Shown here one piece after another: positions 13,001 to 24,870 of a stretch of 58,000 nucleotides of DNA. The stretch is from assembly GCF_030272615.1 (NCBI RefSeq), contig NC_081415.1, forward strand, positions 234,330,803-234,388,802. The letters run 5' to 3'. Numbering within the stretch: position 1 is the stretch's first letter; each line of letters begins with the position of its first letter. Below the pieces are notes generated by a model. The model did not search any database. It saw only the letters and a program-made list of their open reading frames with translations, and was not told the DNA's origin. A program made the translations under genes and the position numbers. This DNA comes from Cryptomeria japonica. Lineage: Eukaryota; Streptophyta; Pinopsida; Cupressales; Cupressaceae.

Positions 13001-13219
13001 TGATTGTAAATAGTTCCTAGAATATTTTAAGAAATGTATGGATCTAGATGTATCTTGCCAATGGAATTATGGCATTTGCAGAGGATTTAGTAATTATGTT
13101 TCATTTATTTGTGGAAATATTCCCATGTGCAATTTGATATTTGTTGAATGAGTTTCAGGGCTAATGCGTGCGACATGTTCTCCGGCTAGCCTTACGACTT
13201 CTAGGAGTATGTCGGAATC
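10045..13219. other. Unassigned AT-rich non-coding DNA
   Basis: I find no recognisable coding sequence. Around 11578 the text TCCTTGTCTTCATGAAAGG nearly matches one at about 30430 inside the large LTR (one difference), with CACATGAG close downstream in both, so part of this region may be a diverged relative of that LTR or its leader. Around 11690-11930 short TGCCATGC-type words recur. If the LTR starting at 13232 is a 3' LTR, its internal region should lie here, yet no pol motifs are visible. Confidence 0.5.
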
Positions 13220-13231
13220 TAGGGGGGAGAA
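13220..13231 (+). promoter_or_regulatory. Polypurine tract before the large LTR
   Basis: TAGGGGGGAGAA immediately precedes TGTAGTACCC. A GGGGGAGAA tract followed by TGTA is typical of plant chromovirus-type gypsy elements and identifies the next base as an LTR start. Confidence 0.6.
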
Positions 13232-13417
13232 TGTAGTACCCTTGCCCTAATCAGATTCTTATCTCGGTTTGACCTTGGTTAGTTATCATGTAATCATGTT
13301 ATAGTCAGATGTTTTAATTAATGTACATACCTGTTAATGTGGTTGTCACATCAATTCGTATATAAGTTTATTATTCTCTTGAATTGTGCTATTAATCTCG
13401 AGCTAACACTCTTATTA

Positions 13418-13429
13418 AATATATATATA

Positions 13430-13515
<86 letters not shown>

Positions 13516-13519
13516 TGCA
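13418..13519. repeat. (TA)n microsatellite
   Basis: About 100 bases of nearly pure AT dinucleotide, with one CT interruption near 13431 and a TACATATATGCATG tail. It generates false isoleucine-tyrosine open frames on both strands. Confidence 0.95.
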
Positions 13520-14707
13520 TGTGTGATTCATGGTTGCAGTAGACTGCATGTACAGTACCGCATGGGTGCAAGGTTCGACTCCATTTGGGTTCACAGGTTT
13601 GAGTGCTCCTCATTAACCCTTAGAAATTGGATTAGGTGGTCTGGAGACCCTCATTTGACCCTAGTCATGCTCAAGAGAGCGTCGTCAGTCGTCTATCAGT
13701 ATTCCTTTGGTTGGGTATGCAGGTCATCTGTTTGGTTGGCTTTCTTGGATTGTGTGTTTTGTGTGTGTAGTTAAATTGAGTAATTAGTCCTTTTTATTTT
13801 ATTTGATTAAGTTGTGTTTATGCATTAAAAATTAAGGGACTAAATTAAATAGGTTCCCTTTATGCAATTAATCATTATTTAGAATTGCTCAATTCAAATT
13901 GGTAGCTAGTTTAAATTAAATGGTAAATTTTAATGGATTAATTTATTTAGTTATGCTTTTGGGAAGGAAATATTTAAATTAATTTGAAATAGAATTAATT
14001 TAATCTCTTTTCCCTTAAAAAAAAAATAGAAAGGTTGATTTTAATTATTTAAAGAAAATCAATTTTAATTAGAAAAGCAAGTTAATATATATTTGAGAAA
14101 GTGTGAAAGATTAATTTGGGGATTTTATTTTAAATAAAAATATATATTGCCATCATAATATTTTTGAAATTTAAATGTTAAGTTGTGTTAAATTGGAAAA
14201 TTAGAAATTAAATGAGGAAGAGGCATTTTGATTTTTCGAAAATTAGAAATAAATTGTGTAAAAGTATTTTTATTTTAAAAAGGAGATTTTTGGTCAAAAA
14301 ACTTGGCATTTAACCTAGGGTTTGAAAATATTTTTGGGAGGATTATTTTTGGAAAATATTTTGGGGAAAAATATTTTTGGGGAATGAAAATTTGGGGATT
14401 TTGGAGGAGAAGAGATTTTTGGAGCTTGCAAGTTGGGCTCTCCTTCAATCTTGCTTGGATTGCTAAACCAGGTAGGCCTCTGGTTTATTTCATTGGCTTC
14501 TTTGTTTTAAAGAAATTGTTTTGGATTTTGAAGAAATCTGTTTGTGAAGATTAAAAATCTCATCTATTTGAGGAAAATGAAATAGTTGTAATTTTATTTC
14601 CAATCCAAACCCTTCTTGTTTTGTTTCCATCTCAAGTTTAGATTTTGGTAGCAAAGGTTGTTTTAAAATCAAAAGAAAAAAATTGGGTTGGCTATTTACA
14701 ATGAAAA

Positions 14708-14718
14708 TTTGTTAAAAT
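14708..14718 (+). repeat. LINE-1 target-site duplication, left copy
   Basis: TTTGTTAAAAT, matched exactly at 28712-28722 after the LINE-1 poly(A)-like tail. An 11-base direct repeat is in the normal range for target-primed LINE insertion. Confidence 0.75.
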
Positions 14719-15195
14719 AGATCACAAACTCAAACCCTCCTTGCTTTCTCATCAAACCTATAGATGAAAATTTTGGGAAAACCCCCACCACGCGGGTCAT
14801 AGAAGGATTGGGGAGGAAAAATGCAATCACGCGAGTGGGAGTCGCAGAGGGCCAAGCTAGAGCATTGATGCCCTAGCTTATGATTTGGAGTGTGCATAGG
14901 GTGTCGAGGGTGCACAAGGGGGGTTTGCGCAACGCAGGGAGCAGCAGTGGGAGTTGGGGAGATGCGTGATGGTCTACAAGAGGGTGCAGGCTGCGTGACT
15001 CGGGCGCCATTTCAACCAGGCTGAGGGTTCCAACAGGGTTGTGGGCCTCGATTGGACCTCCATCCTGGTTGTGTTGGGGAAGGGTGGAGATTTAGGGGCA
15101 ACTAAATCATACAAGCCCCTTTGGGGTGTAGGGTTCTGATCACCTCGAGATTTATTTTGAGTATAGGCGGGGAGGCCTCGAAGGCTTCGCCAGCC

Positions 15196-16580
15196 ATGGA
15201 TTTTTGTGTTGCGGTGGGCTCAAATTCCCTATCACAGAGCATGAAGACTTTTAACAATAACCTTTTCTCCTCAAACTCGGGGTTTGGTAGTGCTGGTAGC
15301 TCTTGCATTATGAAGATTAATGGTTGCTTGGAGAGATGCAGTGAGAGGCCAAAGCTGGTTATTCCTCTTGAGATGATATCGGAAGACGTCGAATACTTTT
15401 CAAAACACTCACTATATTGCAAGTTTTTCGGAATGAGGGTTTCTTTGCAGTTTTTGGAAAACTGGGTGTAGAGGACTTGGGCTCCAGAGGGGGAAATGGA
15501 GATTATGCTACTGGCAAACAACTACTTCATGGTTACTTTCAACTACATGGAGGATCGCAATAGGGTTTTTGAAGGTGGCCTAGATTTTTACAACCAGGTG
15601 GGGTTGTTCATCAAACCTTGGCATGCGGGGTTTAAGCCTTTGGAGGAGCTCCTGAATAGGGTTCCAATGTGAGTTCGTTTACCATGTTTTCCAGTGGAAT
15701 GTTGCAGGGAAGATGTGCTATGGATGCTTGCCGCTTTGCTTGGGAAGCTAGTGGGATCTTCTACGCAAACCATGGGGAGAAAGGTAATGACCTTTGCATG
15801 TATCTATGTTGAAATTGATCTTAGTAAACCTTTGCCATATGCTATAGATATGTGCATAGGCTCTTATTCTTGGGTTCAGCAGTTAGATTATGAAACTTTA
15901 CCATTTCGTTGCCATTTGTGTCATGAGTATGGTAATTTACAGGGTAAGTGCCCTAGATATAAACTGGTGGTGTGCCATCCTCAATAGTCAGAACTGAGCC
16001 AAGATAGGGTTGAAAAAGGGAAAGTTGCTATGTTTGTCGACGCTGGGGGTGTTGAGGGTTTTGTCCCAGTTAAGACAAAGAACAGGAACCGAGGACAAAA
16101 GAGGCCTTTACAGGAGAGACAAGAGGAGGATACCTTTAATAGATTCGAGGCCTTGGATGACCTTAGCCATTAGGAAGTTAATCCAAGGTTAACCCCTTTG
16201 GATCAAGGTGCATCAGGGGGGCTCCAGAAAGAGTAATTGAGGACCCTATCCAGGCCCTGCCACTGGTTGGAAGTCAACAGATGGAGATGGATCAGCCAGT
16301 AGGGGTTCAATTAGGACTCACTCCTGGGGTTGAGGTGAGTTTGGTTGAGGGGGAGGGTTCTCCTATAGCTTTGAAATTGGAACCGGCTGGGGTCAAAAGT
16401 AATAAGTCCTCCATTCACCTGGGTGTGCATAAGAAAGATATTAAGAAAAGTGCGTCAGAGTAGAGCTCAAAGGTTGGTAGAAAGAAGGATTTGGATAAGA
16501 TCAAATTTATGGGGGAGAATTTGGTTGAGTCAGGGTCAGTAAAGAATTTGGATTCTCACTTTTCCAATCTTCCAAAGTGA
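15196..16580 (+). pseudogene. LINE-1 ORF1 (DUF4283 plus zinc knuckle), broken
   Basis: The ATG at 15196 opens a frame that reads through stops at 15469, 15670 (a tryptophan is expected) and 15985, then shifts near 16235 and ends at TGA 16578-16580. The middle part (about 15500-15880) has DUF4283 features: a hydrophobic strand pattern, a KPWHAGF-type segment and the VPM-VRLP motif broken by the 15670 stop. It is followed by a CCHC-like knuckle CHLCHEYGNLQGKCP (about 15910) in which the histidine appears to be asparagine. The C-terminal third is low complexity. In L1-type LINEs ORF1 binds the element RNA. The end overlaps the start of ORF2 by a few bases. Confidence 0.8.
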
Positions 16581-19023
16581 TTGTGCTTTCATGGAATGTG
16601 AGGGGCTTGAATAGTGGCCCTAGACAAAAAGTTGTTCGGGATTTGATTGGAAATCATTCTCCTAATGTCTTATTTTTGCAAGAAACTAAACTTCCAGTGG
16701 AGAGTATGATGGGCCTAGTGCCGAAGCTGTGGGGGCGAGGTGAGTGTTAGTGTGTTGGGGCAGCTGGTTCCTCTAGAGGGGTGGCCTGTCTTTGGAACCC
16801 CTTAAGGTTTCGCCCTGTCTGGTGGGTTGCATCCTGATCTTCATTATCCAGGGCTATCTCTAGTCTTGAGACTGGGGAATTCATCTTGTTTTCTAATATC
16901 TATTCCCCTACTGATCTTCAAGGTAAGCAAAACTTATGGTCTCATATTTCTTGTATGTGAAGGTTGGCCCCTTTTCATCCTTAGATTATGGCAGGAGACT
17001 TCAATGCCATCCTTGAGTTGAGTAAAAAGAAGGGGGGAAATTTGTGGTTGGAACCTTCTTCTTTCCTTTTTTAGGATAATATATCCTTGTTGCAACTTGT
17101 TGATATTAATCCTGGTAATGGTTTGTTCACTTGAAACAATTGGAGGGTGGGAGAGTATTGGATTGCTGAGAGGTTGGATTGTTTCCTGGTTTCTAGTTTT
17201 TGGATTGGTGGGGGGTGGTCCACCAGTTCTGAGATTCTTGACTGGAGAGGGTCAGATCACTGGCCCATTAAGATGGTTTCTTCTTTGGCTCGGGTAGCTC
17301 GCTCACCTTCATTCAAATTCCAACTTATGTGGCTTTGGGATCCTACTTTGTAGGCTCTTGTAGCGGAGTGGTGGAGGAAAGGGAGGTCAGCCTTTGGCAC
17401 TGCCATGTACTCTTTTGCCAAGAAGTTGCAATTTGTTAAGTTTTAGCTCATACTGTGGAACTGATAGGGCTTCGGGAACATTTTTCATGCTAAGAAATTT
17501 GCTCAAATTGTGCTAAATGGGATCACCAGCGAAATCAAAGAGTATGGTTTGTCTGAGGACTTGCTCAAGGAGGAAGACAGGGTTGTCAAGGTGGTAGAGG
17601 AATGGAAGCTTAGGGAAGAAATTTACTGGAAGCAGAGAGCTCGTATTGATTAGCTGAAGGAGGGGGACAATCAACTTAGTGAAAGCTAGAAGGCATGGAA
17701 ATTCTATCCATGTTCTAGTTAATGATAGAGATGAGCAGTGCTTATCCTTGCAGGAGATATCTAGGGAGGCATTACAGTTTATCCGATCCCTCTTCAGGGA
17801 GGACTCTCAGGGGGAAATGGGGGAGGAGAACCAGCTTCTCGCTTGCATTCCTTCTCTTGTCATGAGGGAGATGAATGAGCAACTTTTGTGTCCTATTTTG
17901 TTGGAAGAGCTCGAGAGGATTGTCTTTCACATGAGGAAAGGAAAAGCTCCTGGACTAGATGGGTTCCTGGTAGAATTATTTTAAGAATTCTGGGATATTA
18001 TCAAGCTGGCTTTACTGGAAGTAGTATAGGATTCCCAGAGGAATAAGAAGATGCTTCGAGCATTGAATGTGACTTTCATTTCTCTTATCCCCAAGTGTGA
18101 GGGGGCTGACCGGTTAGGATAGTTCTGCCCTATCTCTCTCTACAATGTGATTTAAAAGATAATCTCTAAGCTGATAGTGGATAGATTAAAGAAGTTCCTA
18201 GGGAATGTTATCTTTGAGGAGCAGAGTGGGTTTGTGGAAGGGCGCCAAATTTTTGATGGGGTGGTCATTTCTACAGAGACCATTCATTCTATGGCAACCT
18301 CCAAGGAAAAAGCTATGTTTATCAAGCTGGATATGGCTAAGGTGTACAACAGAGTTTGGTGGTCCTTCCTTCAGAAGATCCTCAAGGCTTTTGGTTTTGC
18401 TAATGAGTGGATCCAATGGGTTATGAGTTGTGTTATGTCTACTTCTTTCTCTGTGCTTATCAATGGTGATCATACTGAGCTCTTTGGCGCATCTAGGGGT
18501 CTCCATCAGGGGGACCCCCTCTCCCCTTATTTATTCATTCTTCTGGCTGAGGGTCTGGGGAGGTTGATTAAGCATAATGTGGGTCTGGGTATTATTCAAG
18601 GTTGGAGATGGGGTAATGACTTGCAGTCACAGTCTCATTTGCAGTTTGTGGATGACACAACTCTTATGGGGCTAGCTCGGATCAGAGAAGCTAATAATCT
18701 ACGTATGGTCTTGGATGTTTATGTTGCGGCTTCAGGCCAGTTGATCAATGAGGATAAATCTTCTATCCTCTTTTTCAACACTCCTGAAAATATTCAAAGG
18801 AGGATTGCTCTTATCTTGAGATTCCAAGTTGGCTCCCTACCCTTGATTTATTTGGGTATTCCTATTTCTCCTGGTAACCCTCCTAGGGAGTCTTGGCAGG
18901 GTATCTTGGATAAATTTTGCATGAAGGTTGAACACTGAACTCATAAATGGCTATCCTTTGCTGGGAGGGTTCAACTAATTCAGTCAGTGGTTCAGGCTCT
19001 TCCGATCTATCACTGTATGCTTC
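16577..19023 (+). pseudogene. LINE-1 ORF2, endonuclease and reverse transcriptase part, broken
   Basis: An apurinic-type endonuclease opens with LSWNVRGLN (about 16586), then LQETK (about 16676), MAGDFNAI (about 16987) and SDHWPI (about 17250). The catalytic residues are all retained, but several TGA/TAG stops intervene. After a frameshift between about 17353 and 17680 the RT follows: KAPGLDGF (about 17940), SGFVEGRQIFD (about 18225), FIKLDMAKVYNRV (about 18318), HQGDPLSPYLF (about 18507) and FVDD (about 18645). ORF2 nicks target DNA and copies its own RNA there. The frame runs into gypsy-2 at 19024 and resumes at 26809. There is no clean ATG, so the start is placed at the first endonuclease motif. 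Confidence 0.85.
19019..19023 (+). repeat. gypsy-2 target-site duplication, left copy
   Basis: GCTTC, repeated exactly at 26804-26808. Removing gypsy-2 and one copy restores continuous LINE-1 ORF2 reading, which confirms the borders. Confidence 0.9.
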
Positions 19024-19376
19024 TGTAGCGTCCTAAAATTGCGACACTTGCAATTTCGACTGCATTTCGGTCTTCACGATGGCGACGCAACACACAACCT
19101 GAATGGAGACCCCGAAACTTACTCACGACACCAAAAACTGCATTTTTCAAGTACCCTGGCCTGAACCTCCTTGCACCCTGCTGTCCCGGGAGGTGGGGCC
19201 TTGAGCGCCCAGCGCCCTGGTCCCCAGGACCATGGCGCCCAGTGCCCTGGTCCCTGGGTCCTATTTTGGGCCCGGTCTCCTAAGGGGTCTCGGGTCTTTT
19301 TGTTTGCAATTTGGAAATTAACTTTCCTGGTCGGCCTAAGGTCGGGAAAATCAGTCTATCAGCCCTAATTGACAAG

Positions 19377-19384
19377 TATATAAA
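19377..19384 (+). promoter_or_regulatory. TATA box of gypsy-2 5' LTR
   Basis: TATATAAA, conserved at 25920-25927 in the 3' LTR and followed by a CT-rich stretch suitable for initiation. It is the only clear TATA element in this LTR. Confidence 0.6.
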
Positions 19385-19849
19385 CTACATTTTTCTCTCT
19401 CATTTGGAGAGGAGATAAAAAAAAAGAGATGTGTACAAAGCATGGAAACTATACTCAAGCATTCAAGCATTCAAGCATTCCTTCTAAGTCTCCATTCAAG
19501 GCTAAGTGTTGCATTCAAGACAGGGATTCAACCATTGAAGAGGAGATCACTTACTACATACTATTACAACATACAACATACAACATCTAAACCTTCGCAC
19601 ATAAGGATACAAACATCCTTAGAACAAGGTATTAGTACTTGTTTTACAGTCATTTACATTTACAGCTCTTGCTCATTTCTTGGTTAATTCCAAAACCAGG
19701 GTTTGACCTAAAGGCAAACCCCTAATCCCTAACCCCCCAATCATCCTCGCTTTTCTGTGTGTAGGTTGCAGGTACGCGGCTGAAATTGAAGATCTGGAAT
19801 CCTTGTGCAGAGACGAATAGATCCCCCTTCGTTTCGCGGATTTTTTGGA

Positions 19850-19876
19850 GGACCGTGGCGCCGGGCGCCATCGTCC
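19850..19876 (+). repeat. GC hairpin motif, LTR copy
   Basis: The core TGGCGCCGGGCGCCA is a self-complementary 15-mer, extended by GGAC/GTCC arms. Similar motifs lie at 20646-20672 and, as a variant, 21264-21294 in the leader, and at 26401-26427 in the 3' LTR (one C-to-T change that keeps a G-U pair). Confidence 0.75.
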
Positions 19877-20255
19877 CGACAACTTTTGCTCAAATTTGCA
19901 GGACAGCGCCGTATCAACATTTTACTGCTAATTCCAGGTCCGCAGCTTCATACTGTATTCCTATCTCAGTTTATAAGCGAATCTTTGTCATTTTCTATGC
20001 ATTCCTAGCTTAATTCTCCTATGCACATTCTTTACAAAAGAGGGTAGCCTTGCTGTCTTAACCCTTGAAACTCATTTAGCATCCAATCTTGCATTGCGTG
20101 GGATTGGATCTTGTGGGTTTCAACCCCTCTTTTGAATGTAAAGTCTCCCCCCTAAGTGAAAACCATCGAATCCTAGCGAACCTCCCTTCTCTCTCCTTGG
20201 AGTTGGAAGAGGGGAGAGCAACTAGGGTTCGATCGCGATTTTCCGCTTTACATTT

Positions 20256-20274
20256 TGGTGAACCCGACGTGAAC
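20256..20274 (+). promoter_or_regulatory. gypsy-2 primer-binding site
   Basis: TGGTGAACCCGACGTGAAC starts three bases after the 5' LTR and has the TGG start expected for pairing with a tRNA 3' CCA. I do not assign the tRNA. Confidence 0.65.
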
Positions 20275-21512
20275 ATCCTTTCTGATTTTTCATGCTTAGA
20301 TCTGAAAAAATTGATTACATTTCCATGTTTGATCTTTTGCAAAATTTTAGAGGTGATTGTATAAAAACCCTAAAATTTCTTTTTAGTAATTAAACTTGTG
20401 AAATTTTTAATTGTTAATGCTTGTTTCAGATCTGTCCTTCTATTACAAATTATCAATTCATATCTATGCTTTAATTTTGAAAATTAAGTGGTTAAGTGTC
20501 AAAACCCTAATTTTTGAAACCCTCTTGATTCAACCTTTGTTCGACAATTTCACCGATCAAAACATCTCCAAATCAGCTGTAACTTTGGATTCCGCAATAA
20601 AATCACAATATCTTTCATCCCTGAAAATTTGGAAAAAAGTTGCGAGGACCGTGGCGCCGGGCGCCATCGTCCCCGACATTTTTTCCGAAATTTCAGGAGC
20701 GAAATCTTACTGTATTTTTCTGCTAAAATCCAGAATTTTGGCTGATTTTATCAATTTTAACACCTTCAAAATTACAGTCAAAGTTGGTCTTGTGATTGCT
20801 TGGATTAAGGCTTTTAAACATTCAAAAACCATTGAAACTGAAATTTTGTGTCAAAATTGTGTTCTTACTGTCCTAAATCTGAAAAGTGTGTTTGCATTCA
20901 TTAAAAATTTCAGTGCTTTATTCAAATTCTTGCATTTTGTGACTTTTGAAATTAAGTGCTTAATTACAACAACTTTGATTTCCACTTTCAAAATTGAATT
21001 TTGCGTGAAATTGAGTCAATTTTTGAATTTCAAAATTTGCATTGCTCTTGACATTCCCTCTAAAATCATAAAATTCAAAATTTCAGTTTCCCTCTCTTTT
21101 TCAAAATTCAAATTTTGCATTTTTCGACAATCTGGGTAGGGTTCAATTTTGAGATTGCAACTTTAATTTGGCCTATCTACAGATCGTAAAATCACTCAAT
21201 TTTTTCAGATTGGCTTTAAAATCATCATACCTTTCATCCCTGCAAATTTCGAAAAAAGTTGCAAGGACCGTGTTGCACTCCGAGCGCCACGGTCCTGGAC
21301 ATTTTTTCCGAAATTTCGGGAGACTGTCGTGATTGCATTTAACAGCTTAAATCCAGAAGATTGGCTGATTTTACTGAAAATTGCTACCTCTAAAATCAAA
21401 ATTTTCTCTCCTTCTCTAGTGCATGAGTTTTACAACAATAAGTCCTACTTACACTATTCCCGTTAGACGAAGCCATAGAATTAAGTCTTTCTGAGGTTTA
21501 ACTACTGAGGAG
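20275..21512 (+). other. gypsy-2 leader with repeated hairpin modules
   Basis: About 1.2 kb of AT-rich leader before gag. Two diverged modules about 618 bases apart share the phrase CTTTCATCCCTG, then an AAAAAAGTTG run, then a GC hairpin (20646-20672 and 21264-21294), then ATTTTTTCCGAAATTTC. The open frame 20411-21139 is phenylalanine/lysine/isoleucine-rich and not similar to any family I know, so I treat it as chance. Confidence 0.65.
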
Positions 21513-24500
21513 ATGGAACCTAATTTGAATAGCCTTTTTAACGAAGACATGGGTAATTCCTCTAATCCTCCTAATGATGAAGAAGCTCTCCATGAGGTTT
21601 CTGAAGAACAAATTTTGAAATTGGATAACCAATTTGATGATTTTCACCAATGGATGTCTCATGAGTACCCTGATAGTCAAGCTCTTCCTTTAATTGAGGG
21701 TCTAAAACGTATGCTTCAAAGTGACAAGAATGGAATTGATATTTTGCGTGGTATTTCACACATTGTGAATTCGAACGTGATGCCTATGAAGAGTTGTGCC
21801 GAAACTTTAGGTTATACACAACCTCCTACACAAGTCAATCATTCTATTCCTTTGATGACTTCTATTGCTAGCATACCTACCTTTACATCAAACATAATGG
21901 CTACTTCTACACAAGACATTCCTCCTATGATCACTAGTCATGGGGGCAATCCTTCCTTTTCAATTAACCCTCTTCCTTCATTCAATCCGACTTCTTCATT
22001 CATTCCTTCAATGAGTGTTCCTATTACATCTTCACAAATGAACATGACACAAGGGGGCAATTCATTTAATCATTCCATTCCTCCTTGTAGTGTTCCTCCT
22101 GTCCAATCATCTCCTATGACTAATTATCATAGGGTCCCACCACCTTACTCTTTACCTTCTTTCAATAACATAACACCTCCATCTCAATCTAACACATCTA
22201 ATATGAACTCTTCGACTGAAGCGACCATTAACAATCTTGCACACACAAACTGTCTCTTCTTTACAGCAACAAATTGCCTCTATGAATCAATCTAAGTTTA
22301 GTGTGCCCACATTTGATGTTGCGAGCCCACTTTCTCTTGACATTGTTTGAGCTATTCCCCCTAAACATGTTGAAATTCCATATTTGGAACTTTATAATGG
22401 TAAAGGTGATCCTCTAACACATGTTAAGACTTTTCAAACAATATGTACTGATTTTGCTTATGACCCAAGGTTGCTTGCAAAACTGTTTACGAGAACATTA
22501 AGAGACAAAGCCCTACAATGGTATTGCTCGTTGCCTTCCTATTCTATTTCTTCTTTCGAACAACTTGCAAATGCTTTCATTCAACAATTTCAAAACAATA
22601 TAAGTCCTAAAGTTACTTTGATTGATATAATGCATTGTAAACAAGGTGTTAAAGAAAAAGTGACTGATTTCATTGGTAGATATAAGCATTTGTATGCTCA
22701 AATTTATTTTCCAGTGCCTGACAATGATATTCAAAGAATCTTTATTTCTAATTTACAAAAAGATATTCGAGACAAACTTCTGTTTTCTGAGTTTACTTCT
22801 TTCCAACAGTTGTGTGCAACTCTTCACAATTATCAACTGACTGTGAGTCAAATGGAACAATCACATCCTATGGCTCCGGGTGATAAGGGTGATAGCAGTC
22901 AACAACCATTTGGGAAGTTTAAACCGAACAGAGACTCCATCAAATTCAATGAAAACATCATCAACAACAATGTGAATGCAGCATCAGGTGTGCCTCCTAT
23001 TTCTAAATTTTTCAAGAAAGAAAGAAAGTATACTCCTTTGAATGAATCATTGCATAGTATTATGAATAAGTTATTGGAACAAAATGTGCTTACTCTTCCT
23101 CCTATAAGACAAATTGATCCTGCAAAGATTACTTCACCTTATTTTGATAACAAAGCCTTTTGTCAATTTCATCATCAGCCTGGGCATGATACTGAAAAAT
23201 GTTTTTCTTTAAAGGGTAAAATTCAAGATTTGATTGATAATAATACTATCTCTGTTTCTGGAGTGAATGATAAAGGCAATACATCTGTAGCTCCTCCTAA
23301 TCAAAATCTTCAGATTTTCACTGATCCATTACCTTCTCATAATTCTAATGTGATTGAGACTAATGATTCCTCTCTTTCATCTGATGGTCTTGTGTCTATG
23401 ACTCCAAATGTGATTAACTTTGTAGAGCAGCAAGAAAACCCTAAAGAACCTTCCATCACATTTGATTCCAGTGAAACCATTAGGGCACCTGATGGTCCTT
23501 TATACATAGTTGCAAAAGTCAAAAATACACCTTGCCGTGGAGTGCTTATTGATCCTTCGTGCATGGTTAATGTTATTACTGAAGAATTTCTTTTTACTTT
23601 GCAATTGAATCAAGTGATTTATGACAAAACAGATGTGATTGTGAAACTATTTGATGCATTTTATTCTCCTGCAATTGGTTCTATTACATTGCCTATTGAG
23701 GTCTATAACAAATCCCTTGATGTGAACTTTGCTATTATTCCATCTTCCGAACAATTTCGTGTGAAGCTTGGCTATCCTTGGATATCTTCCATGAAAGCTA
23801 TTGCTTCTCCTATTCATAAGTGTTTGAAATTTCCCCATAATGGTGAAGTTGTTACTGTCAATCATAGTCTCTTTAAACCAGCTGAAAGAACCTCTAGTGT
23901 TCCTCTTGATTACTTTTGGCCTAAACAATTCCAATCCCTTCCTCCGCGAAGTGATCATCTTTTCAAATCTTATCAAAAGTGGAAAACAGATATGATCCTA
24001 TCTTTAAGTGAACCTAGAACACCTAAACTTGACATTCCTATCATTCTTGAGAAGGAAGTTCTTCCTTTGAAAGATAAAACTAATGTCTTTCCTCAAGAAG
24101 ATTCCCAACCCATCCCTATGGATGTGACTATGTCTATGTCTAATAAAATTCCTAAAAGTAGACCTATTCCTCCTCGTCATGATGGACTTGGTCTCCTTCC
24201 TAAACCAAAAATTCCTCCTTTATATGGAGCAGTTCCTCCTCCTTCCTTTTATAGAGAGAAGAGACCTTCTTCTTCTCCTATTATTCAGCCTAAGAGACCA
24301 CAACCTAAACACCCAAGTGATAGGGATGAGAACATTCCTCCTCCTCAATCTTCTTCACTGCCTACTAAGACTAGATGAAATCGTTCTGCACGTGAACGCC
24401 AACGAAAGCGTCATCTTAGGGCTCAAGCAGCTGCTTCTCAAACTTTGCCATCTCCAAAAACACCTTCAACGAGCATTATTCCATTTTCTCCTCAGCCGGA

Positions 24501-24870
24501 CATTGAGCCTAAATCTCCTAAACATAAGATGCATGATGGTCTTGATCCTGTGCGAGTTAAAGATCCTATTTTTATATATCTTGATGATGATATAAATGAA
24601 AATGTTATTCATGATGAAAATATTACTTCTCTTGCTTCTGATAGTGAATATGAACTTGTTGATATTGATAACCATTTATCTACTGAATTTTCTAAAGCAC
24701 TTATCCTAGCTCCTAGACAAGAACAATGTGGCTCGGAACATGAACATAGCCCTTGTTTGGATCTTGTGATAGCTCCATTTGCCGTGTTGAATGTTCCTCC
24801 TCTAGCGTGTTCCCTGCCTTCCCGAAACATTGATCAGCAAGATCGGGGGGTAGATGACGTGCTAGACTAG
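21513..24870 (+). pseudogene. gypsy-2 gag-protease ORF with long C-terminal extension, lightly broken
   Basis: The ATG at 21513 opens a frame of about 1118 codons, broken by a one-step frameshift in a CA-rich run near 22240 and TGA stops at 22348 and 24376, the latter within an arginine-rich run. Order: acidic N-terminus; proline/serine-rich linker (21820-22230); retrotransposon gag domain (22390-22860, LELYNGKGDP and WYCSLP motifs); a short cysteine/histidine cluster CQFHHQPGHDTEKC (about 23160-23200) typical of Tat/Athila gags; and a retropepsin-like domain (about 23480-23860) whose usual D-S/T-G appears as DPSC. A 290-residue tail of unknown role ends in acidic sequence at 24870. No RT follows. 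Gag packages the RNA and protease matures it. Confidence 0.85.

Larger units (their letters stand above)
13232..14718 (+). repeat. Large gypsy-type LTR, left part (interrupted by LINE-1)
   Basis: It starts TGTAGTACCC after a polypurine tract. It contains the (TA)n run at 13418 and AT-rich sequence, and is cut at 14718 by LINE-1, whose target duplication TTTGTTAAAAT ends here. The remainder resumes at 28723 and ends ...GGGGCATTACA at 31742, giving a matching short inverted terminus (TGTAGTA against CATTACA). The reconstructed length is about 4.5 kb. This could be a 3' LTR or a solo LTR. Confidence 0.6.
19024..20252 (+). repeat. gypsy-2 5' LTR
   Basis: Starts TGTAGCGTCC and ends CCGCTTTACA, both matched by the 3' LTR. 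It contains a GC-rich duplicated block (about 19195-19265) absent from the 3' LTR, a TATA box at 19377, three ATTCAAGC units near 19455, and a GC hairpin at 19850-19876. Confidence 0.95.

Noticed and set aside
10045-13219. Host gene with introns in the left unassigned region
   Set aside because: No open frame above chance, no domain words and no consistent exon-intron pattern visible by eye.
13337-13774. 145-codon open frame and its minus-strand counterpart
   Set aside because: Produced by the (TA)n microsatellite, which is open in several frames.
20411-21139. 242-codon open frame in the gypsy-2 leader
   Set aside because: AT-rich composition, repeated leader modules inside it, no domain resemblance, and gag starts later with its own ATG.
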